64,000 bases of DNA from Amnibacterium endophyticum. Lineage in GTDB: Bacteria > Actinomycetota > Actinomycetes > Actinomycetales > Microbacteriaceae. Both the position numbers and the translations under genes were made by a program. The notes under the pieces were generated by a model. The model was not told the DNA's origin. It searched no databases and was given only the letters and a program-made list of their open reading frames with translations. The DNA lies in NCBI RefSeq assembly GCF_042680685.1, contig NZ_JBHUEA010000019.1:14729-78728 (forward strand), read 5' to 3'. Shown in pieces: positions 17,473 to 25,442 of the stretch. Numbering within the stretch: position 1 is the first letter of the stretch; each line of letters begins with the position of its first letter.

Positions 17473-18159
17473 TCACCCTGCTGACGGAGGGGAGCGCCAC
17501 TCCGAGGCGGTCGGGCTCGCGTCGCCTTCCTGACGGGCGATGACTGCAGCGATCGCCACGCCGCCGATCGCGATGAAGAGCCAGCCGAGCTGGAAGGTGA
17601 AGTCGCCGCCGGAGCCGAGCGCGTTCACCCCGGTGGGCCCGTGCCACATCACGTGCTGCAGGCCGGTCTGCGCGATCCCGTCGAGGATCTGCCCGGCCGA
17701 GGTGCCGATCGCCGTGACGAGCGCCGCGATCACGATGGAGCGGGCAGCCCTGCGAGGGGCGGCCCGGGTCCTGAGGAGGCGCGCGAAGGCGAAGGCGAGG
17801 CTGCAGGCGACGCCCGCCCCGGTGAGAGCCCAGGCGAGGGGCCCGAAGGCGAGGCCGACCCGGGTCGCGACGGCGAGATCGCTGACCTGGGCGGTGATCC
17901 GGGTCGCGGTGATGGTGGCGTCGTCGGCGACGTAGGGAGTGCCGCCGTAGGTGTTCTGGCCGACGGCGTGCAGCGGTTCCGCCGTCGCGATGGAGACCGT
18001 CAGCGGCTCCGACGTCAGCGGCCCGATCGCGGCCCCGGCGGCGACGAGCACGCCGACCAGACTGAGCGCAGCAGCGAGGAAGGCGAGGAGCCAGGCTGCT
18101 CGGACCGTCCATTCGAGCGACGTCCGGCGCCGGCTGGACGGGCTTCGCACCGCGGTCAT
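17473..18159 (-). CDS. four-helix membrane protein, DUF2975-like
   Basis: The 228-residue product has four hydrophobic segments: about residues 18-45, 105-130, 145-165 and 195-215. Between the first two lies an extracytoplasmic domain (SIATAEPLHAVGQNTYGG, DDATITATRITAQVSDL). This 1+3 layout with a variable loop resembles DUF2975 proteins, which normally precede a small XRE regulator; none is recognisable downstream. The ATG at 18159 was preferred over the longer frame because it starts just before the first helix. Confidence 0.65.
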   Translation of the reverse strand: MTAVRSPSSRRRTSLEWTVRAAWLLAFLAAALSLVGVLVAAGAAIGPLTSEPLTVSIATAEPLHAVGQNTYGGTPYVADDATITATRITAQVSDLAVATRVGLAFGPLAWALTGAGVACSLAFAFARLLRTRAAPRRAARSIVIAALVTAIGTSAGQILDGIAQTGLQHVMWHGPTGVNALGSGGDFTFQLGWLFIAIGGVAIAAVIARQEGDASPTASEWRSPPSAG

Positions 18160-18305
18160 GCGGGCACGGTAGCGAGCCGGACGTCCGCAGGTAGACGGCG
18201 GCACGCGCGGGACCGTGCGCACTGCTCCGACGCCCCGAGGCATCACAGCCGAGGTCACCTCGGAAGAACACCTTCTTGGCCAGGGACCGGGACGACACTG
18301 GTGAG

Positions 18306-18725
18306 GTGCGTGACGAGGACTTCGTCCGGGCGCTGCGAGCGCTCGACACGGACGCGTTCACGGTGCGTGACGTCCGACCGAGCGACGTCGGGACGCTCGA
18401 GCTGCGCTTCGCGACGAGGTCGGACCTCCGGCTCTGGTCGCTCGTGCTGCCGCTCCCGTCCGCGCCCGTTCTGAAACCGTGGCTCTACAGGCCGCCCGAC
18501 GACGCGGTCGACTCGGCGCGCATGCTGGCCGTCTTCCTCGACGAGGAGATCCTGACCACTGCCATCTCGAGCGCGCGCGGGGAGGAGGTCGCGGGCGTGA
18601 CGCTGGTCGAGCTGGCGCCGTACGGGTTGCGCAGAGGCGACGACGCCGAGCACGAGCGCCTCGCCGCGGCGGCAGCGGCAGGCGGCTGGGACGGCCGAGG
18701 AGGCAGCGTCTCCGCGGCGGGATGA
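18306..18725 (+). CDS. hypothetical protein (139 aa)
   Basis: A soluble acidic protein: EDFVRALRALDTDAFTVRDVRP, LRFATRSDLRLWSLVLPLP and RMLAVFLDEEILTTAIS in parts. It has strong third-position GC and a full open frame but no family I recognise. The C-terminal 30 residues are low-complexity Ala/Gly. Start options are GTG 18306 (GGTGAG just upstream) and a TTG at 18276; the GTG is given. Confidence 0.55.
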   Translation: MRDEDFVRALRALDTDAFTVRDVRPSDVGTLELRFATRSDLRLWSLVLPLPSAPVLKPWLYRPPDDAVDSARMLAVFLDEEILTTAISSARGEEVAGVTLVELAPYGLRRGDDAEHERLAAAAAAGGWDGRGGSVSAAG

Positions 18726-18905
18726 CATGGCCTCCTCCCTCGACCGTCGTCACGAGCGTCTGCGGCACGCGGCCACGCCCCCTGAGGTGGGGGATCTCGC
18801 GCGGTGTGCCGTGACCGACGGCCGTCCTGTGCGCTGTCACACTCGCGCCATCGGGATGTGCCGGGCCGGAGGCCCGTGAGGCCCGGAGCCCTTGGGGGAG
18901 AGCAC

Positions 18906-19274
18906 ATGCGGATTCGTCCCGTTCACCTCGCCGTCGCCGCGCTGGTGGCGATCGGGGCGGACGCCTCCGCCGGGACCGCGCAAGCGGCCTCGACATCGAC
19001 CGCGCAGAAGCCGGTGGGCCGGTACGTGGCGTATCAGGCCTGCCAGGCGGCGATGTGGAAGTGGACCGCTCAGAACGCCGAGGCCGGCACCTCCGTCGCA
19101 TCCTTCCGGCACCGCTACCGGAAGTCGGACGTGTGGCGCGAGCGGCACGGCTGGCACGTGCAGGTCGGCGGTGCACGCGGGGAGAAGGCCGGGACGAGCG
19201 GTGGCTCGGTGTACTGCGTCGTCACCGGCACCGATGCACAGCCCAAGCTCCTCGACTACTCGTTCCCGCGCTGA
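18906..19274 (+). CDS. small secreted protein (122 aa)
   Basis: ATG 18906 (GGGGAGAG upstream) starts a Sec signal peptide with cleavage expected near GTAQAAS. The mature part is about 95 residues with AYQACQAAMWKWTAQNAEAG and GGSVYCVVTG, so two Cys may pair, and a basic RHRYRKSDVWRERHGWHVQV stretch. No known family. Stand-alone gene. Confidence 0.65.
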   Translation: MRIRPVHLAVAALVAIGADASAGTAQAASTSTAQKPVGRYVAYQACQAAMWKWTAQNAEAGTSVASFRHRYRKSDVWRERHGWHVQVGGARGEKAGTSGGSVYCVVTGTDAQPKLLDYSFPR

Positions 19275-19456
19275 CTCGGCCATCGCGACCGCGCCCTGGA
19301 CGGCTTGACCGAGTCCGCCCGACCCGTGCACGCACGGCCTCCGCGAGGACTCGCAGCCGGTGACGCAGCCGACGCTGCAGCCCAGCGCGCGCGCCGCCCG
19401 GACTCGGGCGGCATGCCTGCACTGCTCCGTTCCTCAACCATCGCCTCATGGCGACC

Positions 19457-19504
19457 GTCCCGCCTTCGCAGGACTGAGAGGCCCTGCGAGCAGGGCCTCG
19501 AGAC
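19457..19504 (+). repeat. 24-base element, two tandem units
   Basis: Two consecutive 24-base units fill this stretch. The first begins GTCCCGC and ends CTGAGAG, the second begins GCCCTGCGAGCAGG and ends CGAGAC. Both keep the 24-base period and the GTCTC/GAGAC end pattern of the family described in the findings. It lies in the gene-poor stretch 19275-19866. Confidence 0.6.
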
Positions 19505-19552
19505 GGGCGCGACCGCGTTGTGCCCGGGCCTCCTGCGGATCTACCGTGCAGC

Positions 19553-19687
19553 ATGCTTCGCGCGCTTCGAGTCGTGGTGCGGATGGGGGTGCGCGCTCTG
19601 ATGGTCTTCCTCGCGGTGCTCTCGGTCGGAAGTGCGAAGGCGAACGCGCCACTGCTCCCGCCCTCGGACCAGGAGCTCCGTTTCTGA
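19553..19687 (+). CDS. possible 44-residue exported peptide
   Basis: ATG 19553 opens a 44-codon frame with a basic N terminus (MLRALRVVVRM), a hydrophobic core (ALMVFLAVLSV) and an AxA-like site (SAKANA), leaving a short tail APLLPPSDQELRF. The pattern is that of a Sec signal peptide with a tiny mature part. Internal ATGs at 19583 and 19601 also precede the core. No ribosome site is obvious, so this is a candidate only. Confidence 0.35.
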   Translation: MLRALRVVVRMGVRALMVFLAVLSVGSAKANAPLLPPSDQELRF

Positions 19688-19866
19688 AGCGGCGCGTCCT
19701 CACCGCGCGCTTGCGACAGGTGGGCGCCTACCGAGCCCGCTGTCCACGGGCAACCCGCTGAAGACGGCTTCTTCGGCACGCGTCGCCGACTTCTCACCTG
19801 CAGGAGACGGGCGCGGGCGGTCGGGCCGCTGAGTGAGCGCCTTCGACTGCTTCCGAACAGCTGGGG

Positions 19867-20133
19867 TCAGCTCGTGGAGCTGTGGCGTCGGTGGCGCAGC
19901 ACCAGCAGGCCGACGAGGATCACGAGCCAGCCGGTCGTGAACATGCCGACGCCGATGAGGTCGCTGGGCTCGAGCGCTGCGAGCGGCTTGGGGAACGAGC
20001 CGAAGTTGAAGAGCACGCCCCAGACCTCCCACACGAGTGCGAGCGTCGCGATGGTGAAGACCAGAACCGCGAGCTTGCCGGGGAGGTCGCGCAGCACGAG
20101 CTCGTCGGTCCACTGCTCGTCGTCTGCTGCCAT
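19867..20133 (-). CDS. small two-helix membrane protein
   Basis: From ATG 20133 the product is 88 residues: a charged N terminus (DDEQWTDELVLRDLPGK), a helix LAVLVFTIATLALVWEVWGV in parts, a loop FGSFPKPLAALEPSD and a second helix GWLVILVGLLVL, ending in a basic RHRR. An in-frame GTG at 20163 would add ten residues. No family recognised. Confidence 0.6.
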   Translation of the reverse strand: MAADDEQWTDELVLRDLPGKLAVLVFTIATLALVWEVWGVLFNFGSFPKPLAALEPSDLIGVGMFTTGWLVILVGLLVLRHRRHSSTS

Positions 20134-20288
20134 CGGCTGAGCGTAAGTCGACTTCGGCTCCACCGCGAGGTGTGATCGCTCGGATGCGACAGGAGAAGTC
20201 GCACCAGTGGGGCAGGAAGACGGCAGCTGAACCGAACCGGCCGTCTGCTTCCTGCTCCACCGAGCGCTGTCGGGCTGGAAGAGACGGC

Positions 20289-20312
20289 GACTCGCGAGCG
20301 GGCGCTCGAGGT
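20289..20312 (+). repeat. 24-base element, divergent copy
   Basis: One unit beginning GACTCGCGAGCGGG and ending CGAGGT matches the family core GCGAGC but has lost the 3' GAGAC. Weakest member listed. Confidence 0.35.
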
Positions 20313-20351
20313 CCCGCGTGCGAGCCGCGGCCGAGTCTGAGACGGTGCCTC

Positions 20352-20510
20352 ATGCCGTCGCGCTCACCCGGCCCCGCACCCGCCGATGAAGTTCGTCGAG
20401 CGGAGCGCCGCCGGCGCCTCCTCGCGCTGGCCCTCGGCGTGCTCCTGATCGCTGCCGCAGTGCTCGCCCTTTGGTGGGGTGTGACGCACCCCGTCGGGCG
20501 CAGGGCCTGA
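20352..20510 (+). CDS. small single-helix membrane protein (52 aa)
   Basis: ATG 20352 starts a 52-residue frame with a charged N-terminal half (ADEVRRAERRRR), one hydrophobic helix (LALALGVLLIAAAVLALWWG in parts) and a short basic end. Proteins of this form are common in actinobacteria. It lies upstream of the sigma factor operon but 145 bases away, with two 24-base units between. Confidence 0.45.
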   Translation: MPSRSPGPAPADEVRRAERRRRLLALALGVLLIAAAVLALWWGVTHPVGRRA

Positions 20511-20537
20511 CGCGGCTGCCGAGCGGACGAGCAAGCA

Positions 20538-20585
20538 GTCTCCTGCGCAGGGGAGGCGGCCGTCTCCAGGCAGGGGAGTGCGACC
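20538..20585 (+). repeat. 24-base element, two tandem units
   Basis: Two consecutive units, the first beginning GTCTCCTGCGCAGG, the second beginning GTCTCCAGGCAGG exactly 24 bases later. The 3' ends (GGCC, GACC) have diverged from GAGAC. They lie in the leader region of the sigma factor operon. Confidence 0.55.
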
Positions 20586-20655
20586 TCGGCGAGCAGCGCG
20601 CGGAGATGGTTCCCGGGAGATGTCAGGAATCGGCTGCTGCGGGACGCTTCTTGGT

Positions 20656-21204
20656 GTGAGGGTCGATCTGGTGCGGTGCGCGGACGCGCAGCTGCTGCTG
20701 GAGGGCCCGGCCGGTCTCGGGGTGCTCTACGACCGGCACGCGAGGACCGTCATGCGGTTCGCGGTGTCGCTGATCGGCCTCGGTGACGAGGCCGACGAGG
20801 TGGTGCAGGAGACGTTCCTGCTCGCATGGCGAAAGCGTTCGAGCGTGGTGGCGGTGAACGGATCGGTCCTGCCGTGGCTGTTGAACGCGGCACGCTTCGA
20901 GGCGCTGGCGGCACGGCGTCGTCGGGTGCGACGGGAGTCGCGCGTGGTGCCCCTGGATCTGGCGGTCCATGACAGGGCTGCCGCGTCCTCCGATCCGTCC
21001 GGGTTGCAGGAGGTGCTCAGCGGCCTGTCGGAGACGGACCGCGCGGTGGTGGAGGCGGTCCTGGTGGACGGCCTGTCCTACGCCGAGGCGGCGGAGCGGC
21101 TCGAGGTGTCGGTGGCGACGGTGGGGAAGCGGTTGCAGCGCGCTCGGGCGCGGGTGCGGGCGGGGCTGCGGACTGCGGCTGAGACGTCAAAAGGAGGCTG
21201 CTGA
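20656..21204 (+). CDS. ECF-type sigma factor
   Basis: The 182-residue protein has sigma region 2 (LYDRHARTVMRFAVSLIG, DEADEVVQETFLLAWRKR in parts) and region 4 (LSETDRAVVEAVLVDGLSY, AEAAERLEVSVATVGKRLQRAR in parts), without region 3 or a C-terminal extension, as in ECF sigma factors. GTG 20656 is the likely start. The stop overlaps the next start (TGATG), so it is coupled to the membrane protein at 21204, a possible regulator. Confidence 0.92.
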   Translation: MRVDLVRCADAQLLLEGPAGLGVLYDRHARTVMRFAVSLIGLGDEADEVVQETFLLAWRKRSSVVAVNGSVLPWLLNAARFEALAARRRRVRRESRVVPLDLAVHDRAAASSDPSGLQEVLSGLSETDRAVVEAVLVDGLSYAEAAERLEVSVATVGKRLQRARARVRAGLRTAAETSKGGC

Positions 21205-21677
21205 TGGCCGATCGGAAGAGGGACCTCGACGTCGAGGTCGATCTGCGTCTGGCCGCAGGGCGGTCACGGCTGCTGCAGCGGGTGCAGCGGAGGCAGCGGA
21301 TCCACCGCGCTGGTGCGGTCGGCGCTGCAGCGCTGATCCTCGGCCTGGGCCTCGTCAACGGGGTCGGCGGTGCGGTGCCCGGTGTGGTCGCAGCCCGGGT
21401 GACCTGCTACACGGCGGCCGACCTGACCGCGCCGCACGACACCGTGCGCCTCCCGGCGGGGGCGTCGCCGAGCGCGCTCACGGCCGCGCAGCAGCGCCGG
21501 CTCTGCGACGACGTCTGGCGCTCGGGCGACGCGACCGGCAGCGATGGCGGGACGGAGGCGATCTCGGCCGCGATGTGCCGTCTGGTCGGCGGCGCGATCG
21601 CCGTCTTCCCGATCGACGACCGGTCCGAGACATCCGGCCAGGTCTGCCACCGCCTCGGGCTGACCTCGATCGCGTGA
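21204..21677 (+). CDS. cysteine-containing membrane protein, sigma partner candidate
   Basis: The 157-residue product has a charged cytoplasmic N terminus (about 1-33), one membrane helix (AGAVGAAALILGLGLVNGV in parts) and an exported domain with four Cys (VTCYTA, RRLCDDVW, AAMCRLVG, QVCHRLG). It occupies the place of an anti-sigma factor but shows no zinc-binding HxxxCxxC motif. Translational coupling to the sigma gene and to a DsbA-like gene 7 bases on suggests a membrane signalling or redox role; this is inference. Confidence 0.7.
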   Translation: MADRKRDLDVEVDLRLAAGRSRLLQRVQRRQRIHRAGAVGAAALILGLGLVNGVGGAVPGVVAARVTCYTAADLTAPHDTVRLPAGASPSALTAAQQRRLCDDVWRSGDATGSDGGTEAISAAMCRLVGGAIAVFPIDDRSETSGQVCHRLGLTSIA

Positions 21678-21684
21678 GCCGACG

Positions 21685-22554
21685 ATGACCGGAGGCCGCC
21701 GCCCCTCGAACGCCCGACGGCGCGAGCTCGCGCGGACGAAGGCGCAGCAGCAGCGGGAGGCGCAGCAGCGCCGCGACCGGCGCAGGCGGATCGCGCTGCA
21801 GGCCTCGATCGGTGCGGTCCTGATCGCGGTGGTGGTCGTGATCACGCTCGTCCTCACGAAGGCGCAGCCGCCGGTGACCGCGATCCCGCAGCACATGCCC
21901 GACGGTGGCATCACGATCAGTGGACCGGACCTGCAGGCGGTGCGTGGACCGGCCGCGACGTCGACCACCTCTGCGGGATCGAGGACCTCCTTCGAGGGCA
22001 AGGTCCTGATCCAGGAGTGGGAGGACTTCGGCTGCCCGGCCTGCCAGCGCTTCGAGCAGACCAACGCCGCGCAGATCGAGCAGCTCGTCCGCAGCGGCGC
22101 CGCGGTGGTGCAGTACTTCCCGGTCGCGATCCTCGACAACCGGTTCGCGCCCGGCGACGACTACTCCACCCGCGCGGCCAACGCGGCCGCAGCCGTCGCG
22201 AACTGGTCGCCGGACGCCTACCGCGCCTTCCACGCCGCGCTCTTCCGGCCGGGCGTGCAACCCGCGGAGGGCGGCGCAGGACTCGGTGACGACCGCCTGG
22301 TCCAGATCGCGCAGCAGGTCGGCGCCGGCCATCTGCCCGAGATCCGCCGAGCGGTGCACGACCGCCGCTTCACCGGGTGGATCGCGGCCCGCACCCGCGA
22401 CTTCACCCACAACCGCGGACCGCTCGCCGCAGTCGACTTCCCGACCACGTGGCAGGGCCCGTCCACTCCCACCGTGCTGGTCGACGGCCACTACTACGAC
22501 GGCACCACCGACTTCGGCGCCTTCGTCACCGGCACCGCCGGCAGCACCGGCTGA
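21685..22554 (+). CDS. membrane-anchored DsbA-like thioredoxin-fold protein
   Basis: The 289-residue protein has a long basic, Gln-rich N terminus (about 1-38), one membrane helix (IGAVLIAVVVVITLVL), and an exported DsbA/thioredoxin_4 domain with CPAC at Cys117-Cys120 in EDFGCPACQRFEQ and a cis-Pro candidate in GPSTPTVLVDGHYYDG. Proteins of this form act in oxidative folding of exported proteins in actinobacteria. It is the third gene of the sigma operon and might act on the four-Cys protein encoded before it. Confidence 0.9.
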   Translation: MTGGRRPSNARRRELARTKAQQQREAQQRRDRRRRIALQASIGAVLIAVVVVITLVLTKAQPPVTAIPQHMPDGGITISGPDLQAVRGPAATSTTSAGSRTSFEGKVLIQEWEDFGCPACQRFEQTNAAQIEQLVRSGAAVVQYFPVAILDNRFAPGDDYSTRAANAAAAVANWSPDAYRAFHAALFRPGVQPAEGGAGLGDDRLVQIAQQVGAGHLPEIRRAVHDRRFTGWIAARTRDFTHNRGPLAAVDFPTTWQGPSTPTVLVDGHYYDGTTDFGAFVTGTAGSTG

Positions 22555-22611
22555 CGCGATGCCCACGCGTCGCGCATCGTCGAGATGCACGGCCCCACGG
22601 AGGTGAGCCGC

Positions 22612-22659
22612 TTCACGCGAGCAGGACGGTGAGACGTCCTGCGGTCGGGGGAGCGAGGC
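22612..22659 (+). repeat. 24-base element, two tandem units
   Basis: The first unit contains GCGAGCAGG and ends GTGAGAC; the second starts GTCCTGC 24 bases later and ends CGAGGC. They lie between the convergent ends of the DsbA-like and DHA2 transporter genes, where a terminator would be expected. Confidence 0.6.
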
Positions 22660-22740
22660 GCGGAGAGCTCCGCCGACGGCGCGCTCGGACGGAGGCGGAG
22701 GGGCGCGCCGAACAGGTTCGGCACGTCCCTCCGGATGCGG

Positions 22741-24213
22741 TCAGACCGCGAGCTCGTCGATGTCCTGGATGCCCAGCCGGTGCGCGGCTTCTCGACGCTT
22801 CAGCAGCGACGGGGCCGCGATCGCCCCGAGGATCGCGACGACGCCGACGCCGGCGCACGCCCAGAAGCCGATGGTGAAGGCCTTGTCGAGCGGAAGGCCC
22901 TGCGGGGTCGCGTTCGCCGTGATCAGGGCGGCGATGACGGCGGTGCCGATGCTGCTGCCGATGGTGCGGACGACGGTGTTGGCGCTGATCGCCTCGCCGG
23001 TCTGCGTGGCGGGAACGCTCTCGATGATGGCGTTGGAGCAGGCCGCCAGCGCCATGCCGATCCCGACACCGGTGAGGAGTCCGGAGACCACGATCTGCCA
23101 CAGCTCGCCGTGCGCGATCGCGGGCAGCGCGAACGCGAGCACGACGGAGACGCCGCCGATGAGCATCGGCGGCTTCGGGCCGACCCTGCGCACGAGCATG
23201 CCCGCGATCGGCGCCGCGACGACCATCGCGACGACCGTCGGCAGCAGCAGCAGGCCGGCGGAGGAGACGGACTCCCCGAACCCGTACCCGGTGATCGCGG
23301 GCAGCTGCAGCAGCGTCGGGACGAGCACGAAGGTGCCGAACATCACGAAGCCGAAGATCAGCGCGACGACGTGCGCGGTCCAGACGCCGCGGATCCGGAA
23401 CAGCCGGACGTCGATCAGCGGGGACTGCACGCGCAGCTCCACGAGGACGAACACGACCAGCGTGACGGCGCCGAGGATCAGCAGACCGACGGTCCGGACG
23501 TCGCCCCACCCCCAGGTCTCGCCCTCGCTGATGGCCAGCAGCAGCGAGACGAGCGACACGGCGAGGACCCCGGTGCCGACGAGGTCGAGCCGTCCGGGCT
23601 TGCGCACCGGCGACTCGGGCATCCCGAGGACCACGCCGAGCAGCGCGACGACCACGAGGATCGCGGGCAGCCAGAAGAGCCAGTGCCAGGAGAGGCTCTG
23701 CACGATCGGTCCGGCTGCGACGATGCCCACGCCCGCCCCGATGCCGAAGATCGCGGACAGCAGGCCGATGGTCACGCTGACCTGCTCCCGGGGCAGCTCG
23801 TCGCGCACGATGCCGATGGAGAGCGGCAGGACGGCTCCCGCGGCTCCCTGGATGGCGCGGGCGGCGATGAGCACGCCGAGGTTCGGCGCGAGTGCGGCGA
23901 GGACCGTGCCGACGAGCAGCAGCGCGAGCACGACGATCAGGATCCGGCGCTTGCCGACCATGTCGCCGAGGCGGGCGAGGATCGGCGTCAGCACGGCGGC
24001 CGACAGGAGGTAGGCGGTCAGCACCCAGCTCACGGCGCTCGTGGTCGCGTCGAGGTCCCTGCCGATGGTCGCGAGCGCCGGAGCGACCAGCGATTGGAGG
24101 ACCGCGAACGAGAGGCCGCCGAGGGAGAGGTAGATGACGATCAAGGTGCTGTTGGGGCGATGCGTCACCGCCTGCTCGACATCCGCGGAAGCGGGGCGAG
24201 TGGTCTGCGTCAT
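22741..24213 (-). CDS. DHA2-type MFS drug exporter
   Basis: The 490-residue, 14-helix protein carries DHA2 family marks: WVLTAYLLSAAVLTPILARLGDMVGKRR (motif A region; in parts TAYLLSAAVLTP and LGDMVGKRR), PLSIGIVRDELP, and the C-terminal TGVGIGMALAACSNAI. Such proteins export drugs or metabolites by proton antiport. It is divergent from a TetR gene at 24331, with two matching operator sites between, so TetR repression is likely. Confidence 0.93.
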   Translation of the reverse strand: MTQTTRPASADVEQAVTHRPNSTLIVIYLSLGGLSFAVLQSLVAPALATIGRDLDATTSAVSWVLTAYLLSAAVLTPILARLGDMVGKRRILIVVLALLLVGTVLAALAPNLGVLIAARAIQGAAGAVLPLSIGIVRDELPREQVSVTIGLLSAIFGIGAGVGIVAAGPIVQSLSWHWLFWLPAILVVVALLGVVLGMPESPVRKPGRLDLVGTGVLAVSLVSLLLAISEGETWGWGDVRTVGLLILGAVTLVVFVLVELRVQSPLIDVRLFRIRGVWTAHVVALIFGFVMFGTFVLVPTLLQLPAITGYGFGESVSSAGLLLLPTVVAMVVAAPIAGMLVRRVGPKPPMLIGGVSVVLAFALPAIAHGELWQIVVSGLLTGVGIGMALAACSNAIIESVPATQTGEAISANTVVRTIGSSIGTAVIAALITANATPQGLPLDKAFTIGFWACAGVGVVAILGAIAAPSLLKRREAAHRLGIQDIDELAV

Positions 24214-24229
24214 GTCTCTCCGTCTGCAT

Positions 24230-24288
24230 GTAAACGAGCGTTGACTAGACGCTACGGCTCGGTCCTCAGCATGTCAACGCGGGTTCAC
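24230..24288. promoter_or_regulatory. twin operators between exporter and tetR genes
   Basis: Two 16-base quasi-palindromes share the pattern GTnAACGnGnGTTnAC: 24230-24245 and 24273-24288. Their centres are 43 bases apart, about four helix turns, so both lie on one face. They sit between the divergent starts of the exporter (24213) and the TetR gene (24331). Confidence 0.75.
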
Positions 24289-24330
24289 TTGCGCGCGGCG
24301 CTCCGGCTACGGTGTCGTCCGGAGGAAGTC

Positions 24331-24990
24331 ATGGCACTCGGGACGCACGATGAGGTGGAGCCCCCGGTCGCGGTGGACGCGGGAATGAACCGCGCCGCCG
24401 CGGAGGCGGGCAGGTCCCGCGATGCCGCGAACACCCGCCGGCTGCTGCTGGAGGCGGCACGCCGACGATTCGCGCACCAGGGGTACAGCGCGACGACGAG
24501 CCGGGACATCGCCGCGGACGCCGGGGTCAACGTCGCGCTCATCAATCGCTACTTCACCTCGAAGGAGGGCCTCTTCGAGGCCTGCCTCACCCGCACGGTT
24601 CAGGAGCTCGACGACGCGGAGGTGCGCACGCCGACGCTGGACGAGCTGGTCCGGACGATGGTCGAGCAGATCACCACGCCCACCGCCGCCGACAAGCCGC
24701 TCCAGCTGCTGCTGCTCCTGCGGGCTTCCGGCGACGATCGCGCCGACGCGATCCGGCGGCGGACGATGCAGACCTACACGGAACGCATGGCGACCATCGC
24801 GGGATGGCGCCCCGAGGACCCCTCCACCGCCCCGCTGCTCCTGCGTGCGCAGATCGCCATGGCGATGGGATTCGGCATCGTGGTCATGCGCACCTCATCG
24901 GACCTCGAGCCGCTCGCGTCGGCGACGAAGGAGCAGCTGAGCGAGCCGCTGCGCGCGGTGCTGGGGAACCTGCTGCCGCACCCCTCCTGA
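24331..24990 (+). CDS. TetR family regulator
   Basis: The 219-residue protein has a TetR HTH: LLEAARRRFAHQGYSATTS, DIAADAGVNVALINRYFTSKEGLF in parts. The C-terminal domain (RTMVEQITTP, LLLLLRASGDDRADAIRR) resembles the TetR_C_13/ Rv1353c-like group. GGAGGAAG precedes the ATG. It is divergent from the DHA2 exporter, which it probably represses through the twin operators in the gap. Confidence 0.92.
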   Translation: MALGTHDEVEPPVAVDAGMNRAAAEAGRSRDAANTRRLLLEAARRRFAHQGYSATTSRDIAADAGVNVALINRYFTSKEGLFEACLTRTVQELDDAEVRTPTLDELVRTMVEQITTPTAADKPLQLLLLLRASGDDRADAIRRRTMQTYTERMATIAGWRPEDPSTAPLLLRAQIAMAMGFGIVVMRTSSDLEPLASATKEQLSEPLRAVLGNLLPHPS

Positions 24991-25057
24991 CCCTGCCGGC
25001 ACGCGCGATGGCGGGCATCGGTGCGAGGGCGAGGTCGTCGGCTGGGACACTGCAGAC

Positions 25058-25290
25058 GTGTTGGCCGCGCGGTGCGACGGGCAGGGCCCTTCATCCGTGC
25101 TGCAGGTGGGGGAGCTGCCCGATCCGTCCCCGGGCCCCGGCGAGGATCACCCGGTCGGGCATCGATCCCGGCGACACGAAGAAGCGGCGAGCGACGTTCG
25201 GGCTGCCCATGCCGTATCCGCGGATCGTGCCGCACGGCGACGGCGCGGGCGTGGTCGACCGGGTCGGCTCCGCTGTCGACGAGCGACGGA
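25058..25290 (+). pseudogene. decayed copy of the quinone oxidoreductase gene at 38107
   Basis: The first ~230 bases match the start of the intact gene at 38107-39075: QGPSSVLQVGELPDPSPGPGE in the first frame equals QGPSTVLQVGELPDPLPGPGE there (each seen in parts). An 11-base deletion after GGCGAG then shifts frame, and SGIDPGDTKKRRATFGLP and PRIVPHGDGAGVVDRVGSA follow in another frame, matching the intact protein. Homology ends near 25290. Even the GACACTGCA before the start codon is shared. A truncated, frameshifted paralogue. Confidence 0.85.
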
Positions 25291-25365
25291 CGATCTCGCC
25301 GCAGGCACGAGTACGAGCTTTCGCGACATCACTGCAACCCAGGAGCCCGGCCGCTGCGGACCGAC

Positions 25366-25389
25366 GTCTCGCGAGCAGGGGAGCGAGAG
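25366..25389 (+). repeat. 24-base element, one unit
   Basis: One unit beginning GTCTCGCGAGCAGGGG and ending GCGAGAG. The first 14 bases match the best copies exactly. It lies just past the decayed oxidoreductase copy, close to where homology to the intact gene ends. Confidence 0.6.
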
Positions 25390-25442
25390 GCCCTTCTGCT
25401 CCTTCGCGCGGCTCGCTCTTCATCGTCGGCTGGTCCTGTGCG

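Larger units (their letters stand above)
19275..19866. other. gene-poor stretch
   Basis: Between the secreted protein gene and the convergent membrane protein gene there is no convincing long gene. It contains two tandem 24-base units and a 44-codon frame with a signal-like segment (19553-19687). Several overlapping frames exist but none shows protein-like sequence. Confidence 0.5.

Noticed and set aside
2735..24990. Long plus-strand open frames in the 22.7-25.0 kb stretch opposite the DHA2 exporter
   Set aside because: They are mirror frames of the exporter: highly charged, repeat-like Asp/Arg/Glu text without a fold pattern. Only the 3' part from 24331 is a real gene (TetR).
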